From Allobosea robiniae (GTDB taxonomy: Bacteria; Pseudomonadota; Alphaproteobacteria; Rhizobiales; Beijerinckiaceae), in assembly GCF_900102525.1 (NCBI RefSeq), contig NZ_FNBZ01000007.1:62001-126000 (forward strand): a DNA stretch of 64,000 bases, in the 5' to 3' direction. The notes beneath the pieces were generated by a model. The model saw nothing but the letters and a program-made list of their open reading frames with translations. It was not told the DNA's origin and made no database searches. Made by a program: the position numbers and the translations under genes. Shown here piece after piece: positions 29,846 to 38,881 of the stretch; positions within the stretch are counted from its first letter, which is position 1; every line of letters starts with the position of its first letter.

Positions 29846-30901
29846 TCAGGCGCCGGGCTGCGCCGCCGCATCCTTCCGGAACAGCCTGACGAGCGGCCCA
29901 ACCAGCCAGTGCAGGGCGGCGATGGCGAGGCCGCCGACGATCACCCCGAACACGGCCGCGAGCGCAGCGCCGGCGAGCCACTCCCCGGCCCCAGCCAGTG
30001 CTGCCGGCAAGGTTCGCCCCGCAGCGACCGCGAGATCATGGACGCCATGGCCGAGGCCGCTGAGGCCATATTCCTCCAGCCCGTGGATGATGATGCCGCC
30101 GCCGACCCAGAGCATCGCAGCGGTGCCGACCACGCCGAGCAAGTTCAGGAAATGCGGCATGGCGACGACGAGCCCGCGCCCCAGCGGCCGCGTCAGCCAG
30201 GACAGCACGCGATCGAGCCCGCCCGCCTCGCCCGGCCCCGGCCGGCGCAGGCCCAGCAGGCTCGTTGCCGGCCGCTGGTTGGCGGCGAGCGCCATGCCGA
30301 CATCGTCGGCCTTCACGATCAGCGCGACGACGCCATAGACCGCAACCGTGATGCCGATGCCGACGATGGCGAGCACCGCGGCCTTCATCCAGAAGGATTG
30401 ATCCGATACACCGGCGAGCGTGATCGCCATGATCTCCGCGGAGAGGATGAAATCGGTCTTCACAGCGCCGGCGATCTTCTGCTGTTCGAGTGCCGCCGGA
30501 TCGCCGGTCGCTTCGCCAGCCTTGCCGTCGCCATTGGCGCCATGCGGCATGACCAGTTCCAGGAGCTTCTCGGCACCCTCGAAGCAGAGGAAGACGCCAC
30601 CCGCCATCAGGAGCGGCGTGATCGCCCAGGGTGCGATCAGCGCAAGGATAAGCGCGCCCGGCAGCAGGATGAGAAGCTTGTTGCGCAGCGAGCCCAGCGC
30701 GATCCGCCAGATGATCGGCAACTCGCGCGCCGCCGCGAAACCGACGGCATAGCGCGGCGTCACAGCAGCATCGTCGATGACGACGCCCGCGGCCTTTGCA
30801 CCGGCCTTGCCGGCCTGCGCCACGACATCGTCGACCGAGGACGCCGCGATCTTGGCGATGCCGGCAACGTCGTCCAGCAGCGCAAACAGCCCCGAAGCCA
30901 A
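29846..30901 (-). CDS. DUF808 (YedI-like) inner-membrane protein
   Basis: 351 residues with several hydrophobic segments (for example LLILLPGALILALIAPWAI and ILSAEIMAITLAGV). The start MASGLFALLDDVAGIAKIAA and the DDAAVTPRYAVGF and KLLELVMPH blocks identify the DUF808/YedI family. Function is unknown. The start is TTG at 30901 with GAGGAG about 7 bp upstream. The 76-bp gap to the next minus-strand gene has no clear signal. Confidence 0.88.
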   Translation of the reverse strand: MASGLFALLDDVAGIAKIAASSVDDVVAQAGKAGAKAAGVVIDDAAVTPRYAVGFAAARELPIIWRIALGSLRNKLLILLPGALILALIAPWAITPLLMAGGVFLCFEGAEKLLELVMPHGANGDGKAGEATGDPAALEQQKIAGAVKTDFILSAEIMAITLAGVSDQSFWMKAAVLAIVGIGITVAVYGVVALIVKADDVGMALAANQRPATSLLGLRRPGPGEAGGLDRVLSWLTRPLGRGLVVAMPHFLNLLGVVGTAAMLWVGGGIIIHGLEEYGLSGLGHGVHDLAVAAGRTLPAALAGAGEWLAGAALAAVFGVIVGGLAIAALHWLVGPLVRLFRKDAAAQPGA

Positions 30902-30977
30902 GCAGCTCTCCTCGGAAGGTTATCGGATCAGGCGAGGATAGAGCGCTTTTCGCTCATCGCAATGACGGCGCGCCGCG

Positions 30978-33050
30978 TCACCCCTTCAGGCTGGCAAACC
31001 CCTTTTCCTCGGCCGCAAGCCGCCGAAGCAGCGGCGCCGGCTCCAGCGCCTTGTCATCAATCTCTGCGGCTTGCGCCTCCAGCCGCTTGACAATGAGGTC
31101 GAGCCCGACACTGTCGGCCCAGAACATCGGCCCGCCGCGCCAGGCCGGCCAGTTATAGCCGTTGATCCAGACGATATCGATGTCGCCCGGCCGCGCCGCG
31201 ATGCCCTCTTCCAGAATGCGCGCGCCCTCGTTCACCATCGGATCGAGCAGGCGCGCCAGGATTTCCTCTTGCGTGAAAGAACGCCGCGTCACGCCCTGCT
31301 CGGCCGAGATGCGGGCGATCAGCGCCTCGACCTCGGGGCAACGCTGCCCGGCGCGCGCGCCCTGCGGATAGATGTAATAGCCGCGCCCGGTCTTCTGGCC
31401 GAACCAGCCGGCCTCGCAGATCGCGTCGGCCACGGCGGCCTTCAGCCCGCGCGCCTTGCGCGAGCGCCAGCCGATATCGTTGCCGGCGAGATCGGCCATG
31501 GCAAAGGGGCCCATCTTGAAGCCGAAGCCGACCAGCGCCGCATCGACTTCATGCGGCAGGGCGCCGGCGATCAGCAGCCGCTCGGCCGCGCGGGTGCGCC
31601 GCTCCAGCATGCGGTTGCCGACAAAGCCGAAGCCGTTGCCGACCACGACCGGCACCTTGGCGAGCTTGCGACCGAGCGCGACCGCCGTCGCGATCGCATC
31701 GTCGGCCGCGCCCTGCGGCCGGACGATCTCCAGCAGCTTCATGACATTGGCCGGGCTGAAGAAATGCATGCCGATCACGTCCTGCGGACGCTTCGTCGCC
31801 GCCGCGATGGTGGGCACGTCGAGATAGGAGGTGTTGCTGGCGAGGATGGCGCCGGGCTTCGCCACCTTGTCGAGCTCGCCGAAGATCTGCTGCTTGACGC
31901 CCATCTCCTCGAAGGCCGCCTCGACCACGATATCCGCCCCCGCCGCAGCCGCGAGCCCGACCGCCGGCTTGATCAAAGCCATGCGCCCGGCCTTCGCCTC
32001 CGGCGTCAGCGACCCCCGCGAAACCGAGATGTCGTAGATCGCGCCGATGCGGTTGACGCCATTGTCGAGCGCGGCCTTGGCCGTCTCGATCAGGGTCACC
32101 GGGATGCCGGCATTGGCGAAGCACATCGCGATGCCACCGCCCATCGTGCCGGCACCAATCACCGCGGCGCTGGCGATCTCGCGCGGCTTCACCTCCGGCC
32201 CGATGCCCGGCACCTTCGCGACCTCCCGCTCGGCGAAGAAAACATGGCGCAGCGCCTTGGAGCGCTCGTCGGCGACAAGCGACAGGAAGAGCTTGCGCTC
32301 GACGGCTGCGCCCTCCGCGAAAGACAGCGCGAAGCTCGCGCGCACGGCCTCGACCAGTGCCAGCACGTTCGGCATGCCATCCGCCTTCTTCAAGGCCTCC
32401 CTGGCCAGGGCTTCGAAGGCCTCGCGATCCGCTTCCGTCAATTCGCCGGTTGCCGCGCTCGTCACCGGGCGGCGTCCCTCCGCCGCCAGCGCCTCGGCCA
32501 GCCGGATCGCCGCCGTGACGACATCACTGGAGACGACTTCGTCGAGCAGACCGTATTCGAGTGCCTTGCCGGCCGAGACCGGCTCGCCCGAGAGCATCAT
32601 CGGGAAGGCCTTGGCCGCCCCGATCAGGCGCGGCAGGCGCTGCGTCCCGCCGGCACCGGGAATGATCCCGAGCTTGATCTCGGGCAGGCCGAGCTTCGCG
32701 CCCGGCAGCGCGACGCGGCCGTGGCAGGCCAGCGCAACCTCCAGCCCGCCGCCAAGCCCCACGCCCTGGATTGCCGCGACGACGGGCTTCGCCGAGCCCT
32801 CGATCGCGTCGAGCACATCCGGCAGGCTGGGCGCAGCCGGCGGCTTGCCGAACTCGCTGATATCGGCGCCGGCAATGAAAGCCTTGCCGGCGGAGGCAAT
32901 CACGATCGCGGCGACGGCGGCATCGGCATTGGCCGCCTTGACGGCGTTCGCCAACCCTTCGCGCACGGCCGCACCCAGCGCATTGACCGGCGGATTGTCG
33001 ATGGTGACGACCGCGACCCGGCCGCGAACCTCAAGCTGAACCTTCGTCAT
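30978..33050 (-). CDS. Bifunctional enoyl-CoA hydratase / 3-hydroxyacyl-CoA dehydrogenase
   Basis: 690 residues. The N-terminal crotonase domain (about 1-180) has the oxyanion-hole segments [12 protein letters not shown] and [25 protein letters not shown], with the catalytic Glu in [15 protein letters not shown]. The NAD-binding domain begins at [21 protein letters not shown] (about residue 295), and the C-terminal HAD domain holds [15 protein letters not shown] and NGFGFVGNR. It performs two steps of beta-oxidation. The ATG at 33050 has GGAGA 7 bp upstream; the frame to 33134 is rejected. A perfect TTGACA hexamer on this strand (33147-33142) could be its -35. No thiolase gene is adjacent. 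Confidence 0.92.
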   Translation of the reverse strand: MTKVQLEVRGRVAVVTIDNPPVNALGAAVREGLANAVKAANADAAVAAIVIASAGKAFIAGADISEFGKPPAAPSLPDVLDAIEGSAKPVVAAIQGVGLGGGLEVALACHGRVALPGAKLGLPEIKLGIIPGAGGTQRLPRLIGAAKAFPMMLSGEPVSAGKALEYGLLDEVVSSDVVTAAIRLAEALAAEGRRPVTSAATGELTEADREAFEALAREALKKADGMPNVLALVEAVRASFALSFAEGAAVERKLFLSLVADERSKALRHVFFAEREVAKVPGIGPEVKPREIASAAVIGAGTMGGGIAMCFANAGIPVTLIETAKAALDNGVNRIGAIYDISVSRGSLTPEAKAGRMALIKPAVGLAAAAGADIVVEAAFEEMGVKQQIFGELDKVAKPGAILASNTSYLDVPTIAAATKRPQDVIGMHFFSPANVMKLLEIVRPQGAADDAIATAVALGRKLAKVPVVVGNGFGFVGNRMLERRTRAAERLLIAGALPHEVDAALVGFGFKMGPFAMADLAGNDIGWRSRKARGLKAAVADAICEAGWFGQKTGRGYYIYPQGARAGQRCPEVEALIARISAEQGVTRRSFTQEEILARLLDPMVNEGARILEEGIAARPGDIDIVWINGYNWPAWRGGPMFWADSVGLDLIVKRLEAQAAEIDDKALEPAPLLRRLAAEEKGFASLKG

Positions 33051-33236
33051 CGACGTCTCCGCAATTCCCGTCCCGCGCCCGACTCGCAAGCCAAGGCAGC
33101 GAAGGCGTCTGGGCGGGCAAGGGAGAATCCGCACCGCGCGATGTCAAGCGCCAGACGACGACGAAAGGCGCATCCAGCCTCGCTTGACCCCTGGCGAAAG
33201 CCCGTGTCATCCGGGCAGGGCAAGAGGAGCGGACCG

Positions 33237-33983
33237 ATGAGCGAAGTGCTGAGCGAAACCGTCGCGGCCGGCGTGCTGCAGGTCACGATGAATCGGCCGG
33301 ACCGCAAGAACGCGCTCGACCGCGCGAGCTATGCCGGCTTGATCGCGGCGATCGCCGCCGCCGAAGCCGATGCCGCAATCCGTGCGGTCCTGCTGACAGG
33401 TGCCGGCAGCACCTTCACCAGCGGCAACGACATCAAGGACTTCGCCATGGCGGCGGAGGCCGGCGAAGGCCCGCGCGTCGCGATCGACTTCCTCCAGGCG
33501 ATCTCGACGGCGAAGAAGCCGATCGTCGCGGCAGTCGAGGGCTTCGCCGTCGGCATCGGCACGACGATGCTGCTGCATTGCGACCTCGCTTTCGCGGCGC
33601 GCTCGGCGACCTTCCGGCTACCTTTCGTGACGCTGGGCCTCTGCCCCGAGGGCGGATCGAGCTATCTGCTGCCGCTGGTCGCCGGCTCGAAGAAAGCGGC
33701 CGAACTGCTGATGCTGGGCGAAGCCTTCAATGCCGAGACCGCGACCGCGGCCGGCCTCGTCAATGCCGTTACCGAGGACGGTACGGCACTGGAAGCAGGC
33801 CTCGCCAAGGCCAAGGCGCTTGCCGCGCTGCCGCCGGAATCGCTCGCCCTGACCAAGATGCTGCTGAAGCGCGGTTCGGCCCAGGCCGTCGCCGAGACCA
33901 TCGCCACCGAGGCCCGCCATTTCGGCGAGCGCCTGAAGTCGCCGGAGGCGATGGCCGCCTTCATGGCGTTTTTGAAGAAGTGA
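33237..33983 (+). CDS. Enoyl-CoA hydratase/isomerase family protein
   Basis: 248 residues, a single crotonase domain. It has the [14 protein letters not shown] start, the oxyanion-hole motif [13 protein letters not shown], and [21 protein letters not shown] followed by [14 protein letters not shown]. The ATG at 33237 has GAGGAG about 7 bp upstream. It is divergent from the bifunctional beta-oxidation gene and may act with it on unsaturated acyl-CoAs. The Asp/Glu pattern leaves open hydratase versus isomerase. A GGCGGCC-ctca-GGCCGCC hairpin lies right after the stop (33989-34006). Confidence 0.85.
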   Translation: MSEVLSETVAAGVLQVTMNRPDRKNALDRASYAGLIAAIAAAEADAAIRAVLLTGAGSTFTSGNDIKDFAMAAEAGEGPRVAIDFLQAISTAKKPIVAAVEGFAVGIGTTMLLHCDLAFAARSATFRLPFVTLGLCPEGGSSYLLPLVAGSKKAAELLMLGEAFNAETATAAGLVNAVTEDGTALEAGLAKAKALAALPPESLALTKMLLKRGSAQAVAETIATEARHFGERLKSPEAMAAFMAFLKK

Positions 33984-33996
33984 GATGTGGCGGCCC

Positions 33997-35502
33997 TCAG
34001 GCCGCCGCCACCTGCCTGCGCCCCTTCAGCCAGTCGCGCGTCCAGGCGAAGACCGGCCAGAGCAGCGCGGCGAAGGTCATCGCTGCCAGCACCGAGGAGA
34101 CCGGTCGATCGAAGAAAGGCAGCACGGAGCCGTCCGACTTGATCAGCGAGGTCACGAAGTTCTGCTCCACCATCGTGCCCATGACGATGCCGAGCACCAT
34201 CGCCGCGACCGGATAGCCGTTCTTCTCCATCACGAAGCCGAATATGCCAAAGAAGGCGACGCACCAGACCGCGAACAGATTGTTGCCCGCCGTGGCGAAG
34301 GCACCGACCGCGCAGAAGATCATGATCACCGGCATCACCGCCGAGCGCGGCGCACCGACGACCTTGCTCGCCAGCCGGATCATGATGATGCCGAAGGGGA
34401 TCATGATGATGTTGCCGAGGATGAAGATGATGTAGAGCGCGTACATGCTCTCGGCCTGCGTGGTGAACAGCGAGGGCCCGGGGTTCAGTCCCTTCATGTA
34501 GAGCACGCCGATGGCGATCGCGGTGATCGTATCGCCGGGAATGCCGAAGAGCAGCGCCGGCACCCAGCCCGAGGCAAGCGAGGCGTTGTTGGAGGCACCG
34601 GCCTCGATCAGCCCTTCGGGATGGCCTGTGCCGAACTTTTCCGGCGTCTTCGAGAAGCGCTTGGCCATGGCATAGCTGACCCAGGCGGCCATGTCCGCGC
34701 CGGCGCCCGGCAGCACGCCGATGATGATGCCGACGATGTTCCCGCGCGTCTGCTGCTTGGGATATTCCTTGGTGAGCTTCCACTGCCCCTTCAGAATCGA
34801 GCCGAGCTTGCGGTTCTCGATCTTCGGCGGGTCGCGCTCGGTCAGCGAACGCATCACCTCGGCCAGGGCGAAGACGCCGACCAGCGCCGGGATCACCTCG
34901 ATGCCCCCCAGCAGATCGGTCGACCCGAAGGTGAAGCGCGGCACGCCGCCGGGATTGTCGATGCCGATGCAGGTGATCAGCAGGCCGAGCAGCATCGCCG
35001 CGATCGCCTTGATCGGCGAGGAGCGGGCGACCAGCGTCGAGCACATCAGGCCGAGCATGGCGAGCCAGAAGTTCTCGTAGGTCGAGAAGGACAAGGCCAT
35101 CTCGGCGAGCAGCGGCGCAATCAGCATCAGCGAGAGCGTGCCGGCGATGCCGCCCAGCGCCGAGAACCACAGGCAGATGCCGAGCGCCGTCTCCGCCTGG
35201 CCCTTGCGCGTCATCGCATAGGCCTCGTCGGTATAGGCAGCCGAGGCCGGCGTCCCGGGAATGCGCAGCAGGCAGCCCGGAATGTCGCCGGAGAAGATCG
35301 CCATGGCCGAGGCGGTGATGATGGTGGCGATCGCCGCGATCGGTGACAGATAGAAGGTGACGGGCACGAGCAGCGCCGTCGCCATCGTGGCGGAGAGGCC
35401 GGGCAGCGCGCCGACCGTCAGCCCGTAGAAGGCGGACGCAACGATCGCGATCATCACGTCGAATTGGAAAACCAGCCCGAAGGCCTTGATGACGGTATCC
35501 AT
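33997..35502 (-). CDS. tctA: Tripartite tricarboxylate transporter large permease (TctA family)
   Basis: 501 residues, about 12 hydrophobic segments. The family motif VGALPGLSATMATALLVPVTFYLSP near the N-terminus and GVLPGAGADMAAWVSYAMAKR in the second half are the paired Gly-Pro loops of TctA. It imports carboxylates (citrate, or others in this large family) using the ion gradient, with the TctC-like binding protein encoded two genes upstream. The gene starts 13 bp after the TctB stop. Confidence 0.93.
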   Translation of the reverse strand: MDTVIKAFGLVFQFDVMIAIVASAFYGLTVGALPGLSATMATALLVPVTFYLSPIAAIATIITASAMAIFSGDIPGCLLRIPGTPASAAYTDEAYAMTRKGQAETALGICLWFSALGGIAGTLSLMLIAPLLAEMALSFSTYENFWLAMLGLMCSTLVARSSPIKAIAAMLLGLLITCIGIDNPGGVPRFTFGSTDLLGGIEVIPALVGVFALAEVMRSLTERDPPKIENRKLGSILKGQWKLTKEYPKQQTRGNIVGIIIGVLPGAGADMAAWVSYAMAKRFSKTPEKFGTGHPEGLIEAGASNNASLASGWVPALLFGIPGDTITAIAIGVLYMKGLNPGPSLFTTQAESMYALYIIFILGNIIMIPFGIIMIRLASKVVGAPRSAVMPVIMIFCAVGAFATAGNNLFAVWCVAFFGIFGFVMEKNGYPVAAMVLGIVMGTMVEQNFVTSLIKSDGSVLPFFDRPVSSVLAAMTFAALLWPVFAWTRDWLKGRRQVAAA

Positions 35503-35515
35503 CGTCAGGCCTCGC

Positions 35516-36007
35516 TCACCAGGGGAAGGGCAGGATGCCGCCGGGCAGCGGCACGCGCAGCAGCTTCAGGAAGATCAGGTTGATCATGAAGGGCGCGATG
35601 ATCGCCAGCGGCACCGCGAGCTTCGGCCTGGCGCCGAAGGCGAGGCTGGCGAGGAGCACCATGATCATCGTCGTCGGCAGGAAGCCGAGCGTCTCCGAGA
35701 CCAGCGCGTAGAAGGCGAGCAATGCGGGCGGCAGCAATGCCAGCCAGTTGCGCCAGGCCGGCACCGGCGCGAGCTCCTCCGGCGTCGCATGGCTGACCAC
35801 GTCAGCCTCGGCTACCTCCTCGAAATGGCGGCCGATCCCGAAGACGATCAGCCCGCCGCAGAGGGCGAGGCCGGCGCCGACCACCATGGGAAAGGCCGAG
35901 GGACCGACCTGCTGGCCGGGCACGGGCGGCAGTTTCGAGCCGTAGAAGAACGCGACGGCCCCCAGCGCAGCGATGGCGGAGCCGGAAATACGGTCGGATA
36001 GTTGCAA
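35516..36007 (-). CDS. tctB: Tripartite tricarboxylate transporter small permease (TctB family)
   Basis: 163 residues with four hydrophobic segments (for example IAALGAVAFFYGSKL and AFPMVVGAGLALCGGLIVFGI), the usual size and layout of TctB. The start is TTG at 36007, reading MQLSDRISGSAI, with GAGGAGG 7 bp upstream. A longer open frame running back across tctC is spurious. It sits between tctC and tctA, separated from tctC by a strong hairpin. Confidence 0.88.
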   Translation of the reverse strand: MQLSDRISGSAIAALGAVAFFYGSKLPPVPGQQVGPSAFPMVVGAGLALCGGLIVFGIGRHFEEVAEADVVSHATPEELAPVPAWRNWLALLPPALLAFYALVSETLGFLPTTMIMVLLASLAFGARPKLAVPLAIIAPFMINLIFLKLLRVPLPGGILPFPW

Positions 36008-36046
36008 GGGGCAACCTCCTCGAACGATCGAAAGTGATGAGACGAA

Positions 36047-36074
36047 AACGCCGGGAGCTTTTGCTCCCGGCGTT
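36047..36074 (-). terminator. Hairpin between tctC and tctB (attenuator or processing site)
   Basis: AACGCCGGGAGC-AAAA-GCTCCCGGCGTT is a perfect 12-bp stem with a tetraloop, followed on the minus strand by TTCGTC. Its place inside the operon suggests partial termination or 3'-end protection of tctC mRNA, giving more binding protein than permease. Confidence 0.7.
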
Positions 36075-36090
36075 ACGAGTTCCGTGCCGC

Positions 36091-37086
36091 TCAGCCCTTG
36101 GCGAGGCCTGCCGCCTTCATGGCGGAGGCCATGGAGGCGTCGCTTGCGGCCATGAACGAGGCAAATCCCGGCCCGTCCGCGAACTTCATGCCGAAGCCGC
36201 GGGAGTTCATGAAGTCCTTGTAATCCTTCGAATCGAAGGCCTTCTTCAGCGCCGCCGTGAGCTTCGCCGCAATCTCGGGCGGCAGGCCCTTCGGCGCGCC
36301 GATGCCGCGCCAGGCACCGATCGAGTAGTTGATGCCGAGCGTCTCGTTCAGCGTCGGCACGTCCTTGAACTGCGGGTTGCGTTCGCTTGCCATGATCGCC
36401 AGCGACTTCGCCTTGCCGGCGTCGATCATCGCGCGGGCTTCCGGCACCGAGCAGGTGACGATGTCGATGCCGCCGGCCGCCAGGTCCTGCATGCCGGGCG
36501 CTGCGCCGTTCGACGGCACCCAGGCGACATGATCCGGCTTCAGGCCCATGGCGACGAGCCAGCCGATCAGGGCGAGATGCCAGATTCCGCCCTGTCCGGT
36601 ACCCGACGCCTTGAGCTTGCCGGGAGGCGCCGCTTTGATCGCGTCTGCCAGACCCTTGATGTCCTTGTAGGGGCCGGAGGTCGAGACCTGCACGCCCGGC
36701 GGGTCCTCGTTCATCAGCCCGAGCGCGGTGTAGCTCGTCGATTTCAGCTCGGTCAGGCCCTGATGGTGCATCATGGCGATCTCGACCGTCAGCATGCCGA
36801 TATTGTAGCCGTCGGGCGCCGCCGTCGCGATGGCCGAATGGCCGACCACGCCGGAACCGCCCGTGCGGTTGACGACGTTGACCGGCTGGCCGAGGTCCTT
36901 TTCGAGAAGCTGCGCCACGATGCGCGCCGTGGCGTCCGTGCCGCCGCCGGCGCCCCACGGGCAGACCATGGTGATCGGCCGCGAGGGATAATTCGCCTGC
37001 GCGATGGCAGGGGCTGCAATCAGGCTCGCCGCGCCGGCCGCGGCCGCGCCCTTGAGCACAGTTCGTCTGTCGATGAAATCGGTCAT
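36091..37086 (-). CDS. tctC: Tripartite tricarboxylate transporter substrate-binding protein (TctC/Bug family)
   Basis: 331 residues. The signal MTDFIDRRTVLKGAAAAGAA has a twin-arginine-like RR and cleaves near AIAQA. The Bug fold follows: YPSRPITMVCPWGAGGGTDATAR (ligand loop), VVNRTGGSGVVGHSAIATAAPDGY, and ...DVPTLNETLGINYSIGAWRGI. It delivers a carboxylate to TctAB. GGAGGAG precedes the ATG. A perfect palindrome about 17 bp upstream of the start is a likely operator. Confidence 0.93.
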   Translation of the reverse strand: MTDFIDRRTVLKGAAAAGAASLIAAPAIAQANYPSRPITMVCPWGAGGGTDATARIVAQLLEKDLGQPVNVVNRTGGSGVVGHSAIATAAPDGYNIGMLTVEIAMMHHQGLTELKSTSYTALGLMNEDPPGVQVSTSGPYKDIKGLADAIKAAPPGKLKASGTGQGGIWHLALIGWLVAMGLKPDHVAWVPSNGAAPGMQDLAAGGIDIVTCSVPEARAMIDAGKAKSLAIMASERNPQFKDVPTLNETLGINYSIGAWRGIGAPKGLPPEIAAKLTAALKKAFDSKDYKDFMNSRGFGMKFADGPGFASFMAASDASMASAMKAAGLAKG

Positions 37087-37102
37087 TCCCCAGTCTCCTC
37101 CG

Positions 37103-37116
37103 CTAAATCGATTTAG
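37103..37116. promoter_or_regulatory. LacI-type palindrome upstream of tctC
   Basis: CTAAATCGATTTAG is a perfect 14-bp palindrome with a central CG, the symmetry typical of LacI-family operators, 17 bp upstream of the tctC start codon. It is an AT-rich island in GC-rich surroundings. No regulator gene is adjacent. Confidence 0.55.
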
Positions 37117-37215
37117 TGCCTGGGCGCTCCTCGTCCGCGACGGGGCTCCCTTGATCTGACGGGCGTCATCTGAGCCGATCGCGTGGCCAGTGACAACCTC
37201 TCATTTTGGCCGAGG

Positions 37216-38649
37216 CTACAGTCCGCAGGTGATGGGCTGGACAGCGCCGGAAACCCGCTCGACCACCGCCCCCGTGCTGAGTTCCGCACCGGCCGCCGCC
37301 GCTGGCAGCGAGACGCCCGCCTTGCCCAGCATCGCCAGGATCGCGGCCCCGTCGGCGAAGCCATAGCTGCGCTGCGGCGCGACGCCGGCGATCAGGATCT
37401 TGTCGGAGGGATTGTCGGTGACGATCCCGACCAGCCGCCCCTGCCGGTCGAAGGCCGGCGCGCCCGCCTGTCCGGGCTGGAGCGGCGCACTGAGCGCCGG
37501 CTTGCCGCCGGCCTGCGCGCTCTGTCCGGGCAGTGCGACGGCGGCGCGCTTGCCGGCATCGTTGCCGAAGGCGACCAGCACCAGTGCCTCGGAGGCGCCC
37601 ACCGCCTCGCTGCGCAGGCCCGGCGGCTTCGCCGCACCAGCGCCCTCCAGATCGAGCAGCACAAGCCCGCTGGCATCGTCCTTAAGCCGCAGCTTCGCGT
37701 TGCGCGTGCCGACATGTAAGGTTCGGCAGCCATCGACCGCCGCGGCCGCGCTCAGCGCCATCCGCTCGTTGAGCGCGAGCGCGACGCCATAGCGCTCGTT
37801 GCTGCGGGTCGCCGGTGCGAACAACGACGACAATCCCGAGGGCGGGTTGGCAGTCGTACCGGCGACGGCCGAGGGCTGGGCTGGAACCGCCCCGGTCGGG
37901 AAGGGCTCGAAGCTCGCGGCGATCGCGATGACCAGCTTGTCGACGGTCGGCGCCAGCGCCTTGTCATAGCCGATCGAGAAGCCGCGCAGGCCCTGCGGTC
38001 CGGCCGAAAGCCGGCGATAGAACCGCCCGCCGGAGGTCTCGCCGGTGACGACGAAGAAATCCGGCCGCAGCAGCTTGTAGGTGATCTTGCGCGGGCTGTT
38101 CGGATTGACCGCGATCGCCTTCTCGAACAGCGCCGCGAGTTCCTCGCCCGGTGGCGAGGCGGAGGTGTCGAGCGTGACCTTCTCGTCGGTGCTCTGCCAG
38201 CGGCTGCCGCCCGAGGGCGTCACGTCCCGCTTCGGCAGCAGCTTCTGGGGTATGCCGATCTGCACGCCGGTCTTGTCGTCGGCGAGCACCTTGAATCCGG
38301 CCGCATCGCGCGCCGTCTGCGCCGCCCTGGCGAGCGCCGCCCGCTCCGTCGGCGCCAGCAGCCCGTCGGCCGGGCCGCGCTGCCCCTTGAAGGCATTGAT
38401 CGCGCGAAAGGTCAGCGGGCCATAGGAGCCGGAGACGGCACCGTTGAACTGGCCGGCCCAGATCAGGTCGTTCTGGATCGCCTTGCGCTCCGCTTCGGGC
38501 AGCGCCTCGAAGCCTGCCTGCGCCGCCGCCATCTGCGGCGACGGAGCGGGAGCCTGCGCATGGGCAAGCGGCGCCGACAGCAGCGCCAACGCCAGGACGG
38601 CGCTGCGGGCCAATGTGATTCGCGGGTGGAGGAAAGGGGCGGGCGGCAT
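37216..38649 (-). CDS. Secreted trypsin/HtrA-fold protein with peptidoglycan-binding-like domain; catalytic triad lost
   Basis: About 477 residues. A signal peptide (AVLALALLSAPLAHAQA) is followed by a PG_binding_1-like segment (IQNDLIWAGQFNGAVSGSYGPLTFRAINAFKGQ), a middle domain, and a C-terminal trypsin-like fold. By eye the last aligns with HtrA-type proteases, but each catalytic residue is changed: the HtrA TNAHVVDG region reads SAAAAVDG, the Asp region reads DDASGLVLLDL, and the Ser loop reads GQAGAPAFD. It is therefore probably a pseudoprotease that binds rather than cuts. The ATG at 38649 is preferred over 38685 (GAGG upstream, cleaner signal). It is divergent from the alpha-2-macroglobulin gene across 232 bp without clear signals. 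Confidence 0.75.
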   Translation of the reverse strand: MPPAPFLHPRITLARSAVLALALLSAPLAHAQAPAPSPQMAAAQAGFEALPEAERKAIQNDLIWAGQFNGAVSGSYGPLTFRAINAFKGQRGPADGLLAPTERAALARAAQTARDAAGFKVLADDKTGVQIGIPQKLLPKRDVTPSGGSRWQSTDEKVTLDTSASPPGEELAALFEKAIAVNPNSPRKITYKLLRPDFFVVTGETSGGRFYRRLSAGPQGLRGFSIGYDKALAPTVDKLVIAIAASFEPFPTGAVPAQPSAVAGTTANPPSGLSSLFAPATRSNERYGVALALNERMALSAAAAVDGCRTLHVGTRNAKLRLKDDASGLVLLDLEGAGAAKPPGLRSEAVGASEALVLVAFGNDAGKRAAVALPGQSAQAGGKPALSAPLQPGQAGAPAFDRQGRLVGIVTDNPSDKILIAGVAPQRSYGFADGAAILAMLGKAGVSLPAAAAGAELSTGAVVERVSGAVQPITCGL

Positions 38650-38881
38650 GGGTCTCGTCCTCGAGGGCGGGCGAAGCGGCTGCATTGAGCGTCAGAACGC
38701 GCCGCGCCGCAACCATGGCGAAGCGATTCCCGTAGCGGCAGCGCCCGCCTCCACACGACCTGCATTCGCATGACTTGAACGCGCGCGGCACGGTGGTAGC
38801 CTGCCGGCCCCGTCACACCGTCATCGGCCTGAAGCCATGTCCGGCGATCCTGGCCGGGCCGATCGACGAAGAGGACCGACG

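Noticed and set aside
31071..33236. A long plus-strand frame upstream of the enoyl-CoA hydratase gene
   Set aside because: It is antisense to the bifunctional beta-oxidation gene. The hydratase starts at 33237 behind GAGGAG.
33989..34006. GGCGGCC-ctca-GGCCGCC hairpin as a Rho-independent terminator
   Set aside because: It has a strong stem but no T-tract on either strand and overlaps the last codons of tctA. At best it is a weak convergent stop signal.
36008..36958. An N-terminal extension of the tctB frame across tctC
   Set aside because: It is in the wrong frame over a clear TctC coding sequence. The TTG at 36007 has a strong GAGGAGG and gives a normal TctB length.
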